From: Moritella sp. JT01
GTDB lineage: Bacteria > Pseudomonadota > Gammaproteobacteria > Enterobacterales > Moritellaceae
DNA length: 64,000 bases
Assembly (NCBI RefSeq): GCF_001574435.1
Contig: NZ_LOCN01000004.1
Span: 57,731-121,730, forward strand
Direction: 5' to 3'
The notes below the pieces were generated by a model. It made no database searches. It was not told where the DNA came from and saw only the letters and a program-made list of their open reading frames with translations. Shown here one piece after another: positions 61,474-64,000 of the stretch. The first letter of the stretch is position 1. Each line of letters starts with the position of its first letter. The position numbers were made by a program, and so were the translations under genes.

Positions 61474-62814
61474 TTATTTATCCGTGTTATCAACGCTGTT
61501 ATTACTGTGTTCTACCGTATCACTCGCTTTCTTAACAAGCTGTTCTGCTTCCCACGCTTTGGCTTTATGAATCAAGCCAGTAATAGTCGAGCCTTGCACC
61601 AAAATAGAAAACACTACAACGGAGTAAGTCATCACCAGAATAATTTCTCGAACATCAATGTTCTTTTCTGGAATAATAAATACCCCAGCCGGAATGGCCA
61701 GCGCCATCGCTAATGCTAAACCACCACGTAAGCCACCCCACGTCAGGATCTTAACGGATAACGGGTTGTAACTACGGAATCGATTGAAAAATAAATAAGA
61801 GAATTTCACACTCAAATAACGTGCTAACAATACCAATGGAATAGCAAAAACCATCAAGATCCAATCTTCTTTGTGGAAGCTAAACAATAACATAGCCATC
61901 CCAATCAGCAAGAATAGGATGCCATTTAAGAATTCATCGACCAACTCCCAAAAGTGATCCAAATGATATTCACTTTCTGGCGAAAATCCTTTTTGACGCG
62001 TCCAGTTACCAATCATGATACCGGCAACAACCATCGCTAACGGACCAGAAACATCGATCACGTCTGCAAATACATAACCCGCAGTAGGGATAGCAATGGT
62101 CAGTAATAATTCCATTGAGTGGTCATTCGTTGAACTAATTAAATAATGGAATACTAAACCAAGCGCAAGCCCATAAATGATGCCACCAATCGCTTCATGC
62201 AAGAATAGTTGAGTCACACTGCTTACGGTTGGTGCTTCAGAGCCAAATGCCACCGTAAATAACGTCATAAAGATCACTAAACCAAAACCATCATTAAATA
62301 ATGACTCACCTTCGATTTGCGTTGAAATACGCTGCGGAGCGTCCAGATTCTTAACAATCGCCAATACAGCAATCGGATCTGTAGGAGAAATTAGCGCACC
62401 AAAGAGTAGACAGTAAATGAAATCTAATGGAATACCGACTAGCTGACAAAAGAACCATAACACCCAACCAATAAAGGCTGTTGAGAATAAGGTGGCAACA
62501 AGCGCCAAAACCGTAATTTCCCACTTTTGGTCTTTCATGTTTGCCAATTTAATGCCTAAACCACCTGCAAACAATAAGAAACCTAGGATGCCTTTTAATA
62601 AAAAGCTTTCGAAATTGATATTATTTAATTGCTCTGTAGCAATTGCCTCTAAATGAAACCAGCCACTTTGACCTGCAATCACAATACCTAAAGACAGTAT
62701 TATTGATCCCGCTGTTATCGCAATTGTTGTTTGCATTTTACCAATTTTGCTATTAATAAATGCAATAAAAATGGCAATTGCTGCGAGAAAACATAAGGTA
62801 CTGTACACCGACAT
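61474..62814 (-). CDS. Na+/H+ antiporter of the CPA1 family
   Basis: This 446-residue inner-membrane protein has about 12 hydrophobic segments and hallmark residues of CPA1 monovalent cation:proton antiporters: SPTDPIAVLAIVKN on helix 5, QIEGESLFNDGFGLVIF with the conserved Asp of the ion site, and WGGLRGGLALAMALAIP. The C-terminal tail is about 30 residues, acidic and cytoplasmic, with no added regulatory domain. It resembles NhaP/YjcE-like proteins. Whether Na+ or K+ is used cannot be read from sequence. Confidence 0.93.
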   Translation of the reverse strand: MSVYSTLCFLAAIAIFIAFINSKIGKMQTTIAITAGSIILSLGIVIAGQSGWFHLEAIATEQLNNINFESFLLKGILGFLLFAGGLGIKLANMKDQKWEITVLALVATLFSTAFIGWVLWFFCQLVGIPLDFIYCLLFGALISPTDPIAVLAIVKNLDAPQRISTQIEGESLFNDGFGLVIFMTLFTVAFGSEAPTVSSVTQLFLHEAIGGIIYGLALGLVFHYLISSTNDHSMELLLTIAIPTAGYVFADVIDVSGPLAMVVAGIMIGNWTRQKGFSPESEYHLDHFWELVDEFLNGILFLLIGMAMLLFSFHKEDWILMVFAIPLVLLARYLSVKFSYLFFNRFRSYNPLSVKILTWGGLRGGLALAMALAIPAGVFIIPEKNIDVREIILVMTYSVVVFSILVQGSTITGLIHKAKAWEAEQLVKKASDTVEHSNNSVDNTDK

Positions 62815-63061
62815 CCTACACCTCTAATGGAAGTAAATTTGATTAGATTGACTGAAGATTGTTTTTACGAGCTACACAATGTTCTTGTTAAGGGTAAAAA
62901 TCAAGTTCTTTCAGCAATATCAGTAGCAACAACAAAGAATAGAGCTTTCGGTCTAAAAATATACCTATAATTATATAGTTAGATATAACCATACATTATT
63001 TATATAATAAATAGTGGTAAAATAGCGATAGCTAACAAAAACAAAGAAGAATGATGACAGG

Positions 63062-63553
63062 TTAACGTCTTTTCGGTACCCAAGCCCAAATAAATTCAGC
63101 ATTGATCGGCTCATTACCTTCACTGTCCGTGATAACAACAGGTACCGAGATATCACCTTTTTCTGTTTCACGAATATAATTTATTTGCGCATCACTTAAT
63201 GTTGCCACCGCAGTAAGATCACCCGCAGCACGACGAACATAATCAATATTCATATTCTTTAATAATGGTATACGGTTGTCGGGTACATGCATACCAATTA
63301 AAAAACCCGTCGCTGACTCGCCAAGTAACGCCATTGCAGCGGCATGGACACCACCAATATGATTCTGTACGCGCTTACGGTTCTTCAAACTAAGTTTAGA
63401 ACCAGAAAAGTCTAATTTTTCGACACGTACTTTTGACGTACCAGCAAATTTAATCACTTTTCCAAAGACCAACGACAATGCAGGTGCGTGGCAAGCTTTT
63501 GGAAGTAGCGTTACTTTTTTAACGATTTTACTGAGTTTATTATCGGCTTTCAT
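63062..63553 (-). CDS. DUF4442 hotdog-fold thioesterase-like protein
   Basis: This is about 163 residues with the family core NHIGGVHAAAMALLGESATGFLIGMHVPDNRIPLLKNMNIDYVRRAAGDLTAVATL and a hotdog-fold pattern. The frame opens at 63574, but GAGG lies 6 nt before the ATG at 63553 (MKADNKLSK), which is the better start. It is a distant relative of the protein at 37141-37638. The substrate is unknown. Confidence 0.75.
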   Translation of the reverse strand: MKADNKLSKIVKKVTLLPKACHAPALSLVFGKVIKFAGTSKVRVEKLDFSGSKLSLKNRKRVQNHIGGVHAAAMALLGESATGFLIGMHVPDNRIPLLKNMNIDYVRRAAGDLTAVATLSDAQINYIRETEKGDISVPVVITDSEGNEPINAEFIWAWVPKRR

Positions 63554-63692
63554 GTCAATCCTCGACGTTATCATTGGTTCCAGAACGAATACTTAGTTAA
63601 ATTCCTGCACTAAGTGACCGACAACTATAACATTTAATCCATAAGTGTAATTGGTCTAAATGACACAGGATAAAATTAGCGGCAATAAATTG

Positions 63693-63740
63693 ATAGATTT
63701 GTAGATTTGTAGATTTGTAGATTTGTAGATTTGTAGATTT
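63693..63740. repeat. 8-bp tandem repeat near tRNA-Gly genes
   Basis: GTAGATTT is repeated five times without error (63701-63740), preceded by one degenerate unit (63693-63700). It is non-coding and lies between the DUF4442 gene and the tRNA genes. Confidence 0.9.
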
Positions 63741-63805
63741 AAAAATAAATGAACTAAGAAGTCAAATAAAGGAAGATAGTATAAGGGGATATAAAGAAAA
63801 GAAAT

Positions 63806-63881
63806 TGGAGCGGTACAAGAGGCTCGAACTCTTGACCTCAACCTTGGCAAGGTTGCGCTCTACCAACTGAGCTAGTACCGC
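63806..63881 (-). tRNA. tRNA-Gly (GCC)
   Basis: A 76-nt cloverleaf with encoded CCA. Acceptor arms GCGGTAC / GTACCGC pair perfectly, D arm AGCTCAGTTGGTAGAGC is canonical, the anticodon loop reads TTGCCAA (anticodon GCC), and the T arm has GTTCGAG. Confidence 0.97.
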
Positions 63882-63943
63882 TTCTGTCTGATTTAAAGTT
63901 TCAGGAACTATATCTATCTAATCATTGGTGTGAAAAGAAAGAT

Positions 63944-64000
63944 TGGAGCGGTACAAGAGGCTCGAACTCTTGACCTCAACCTTGGCAAGGTTGCGCTCTA
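63944..64000 (-). tRNA. tRNA-Gly (GCC), second copy, cut by window end
   Basis: The visible 57 nt are identical to the 3' three-quarters of the first tRNA-Gly, 62 bp away. It is a tandem tRNA array that continues beyond the window. Confidence 0.95.

Noticed and set aside
63656..63850. Minus-strand frame covering the octamer array
   Set aside because: It is an artefact of the GTAGATTT repeat and overlaps the tRNA gene. The translated repeat (KSTNLQI) is low complexity.

Overview
This window reads as core chromosome of a marine gammaproteobacterium of the Alteromonadales/Vibrionales type. The protein sequences and gene order suggest a Moritella-like organism, but that genus call is inference. 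Most genes are housekeeping genes on the minus strand in gammaproteobacterial neighbourhoods. The sequence is AT-leaning, with tight operons, rho-independent hairpins between converging genes and few mobile features. No insertion sequence, CRISPR array, prophage or transposase was seen.

Layout. 0-2 kb: the end of a TraF-like beta-barrel gene and a PepSY-type membrane protein. 2-6.6 kb: recA with an SOS promoter, mutS and an unrecognised lipoprotein. 6.7-12 kb: rpoS, nlpD, pcm, truD, ispF, ispD and ftsB, with surE missing from its usual place. 12-23.5 kb: eno, pyrG, mazG, a large Cache/solute-binding/HD-GYP sensor, relA and rlmD, then barA on the plus strand. 26.4-35.1 kb: pdxJ, recO, era, rnc, lepB, lepA, rseC, rseB, rseA and rpoE, with a clear sigma-E promoter in front of rpoE and no acpS after pdxJ. 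35.4-39.5 kb: nadB, a DUF4442 thioesterase-like gene, ygfX-sdhE and ygfZ. 39.9-43.6 kb: a plus-strand accessory cassette (aldo/keto reductase, MarR regulator, MFS exporter, carboxymuconolactone-decarboxylase-like protein, tautomerase). 43.7-51.4 kb: lysS, prfB (with its programmed +1 frameshift), a CBS-domain gene, recJ, dsbC, xerD and fldB. 51.5-60 kb: hflC, hflK, hflX, hfq, miaA, mutL, amidase and tsaE. 60.2-64 kb: queG, a CPA1 antiporter, a second DUF4442 gene and tandem tRNA-Gly(GCC) genes.

Functional themes: DNA repair and recombination (recA, mutS, mutL, recJ, recO, xerD), stress control (rpoS, rpoE-rseABC, relA, barA, hfq, hflKC), translation and RNA modification (prfB, lysS, lepA, truD, rlmD, miaA, tsaE, queG), and envelope division/hydrolysis (ftsB, nlpD, amidase). 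The most interesting non-core signal is the 39.9-43.6 kb cassette. Related 26-bp inverted repeats lie in front of three of its genes, including a perfect 24-bp palindrome before the exporter, which suggests an electrophile- or xenobiotic-responsive regulon run by the local MarR protein.
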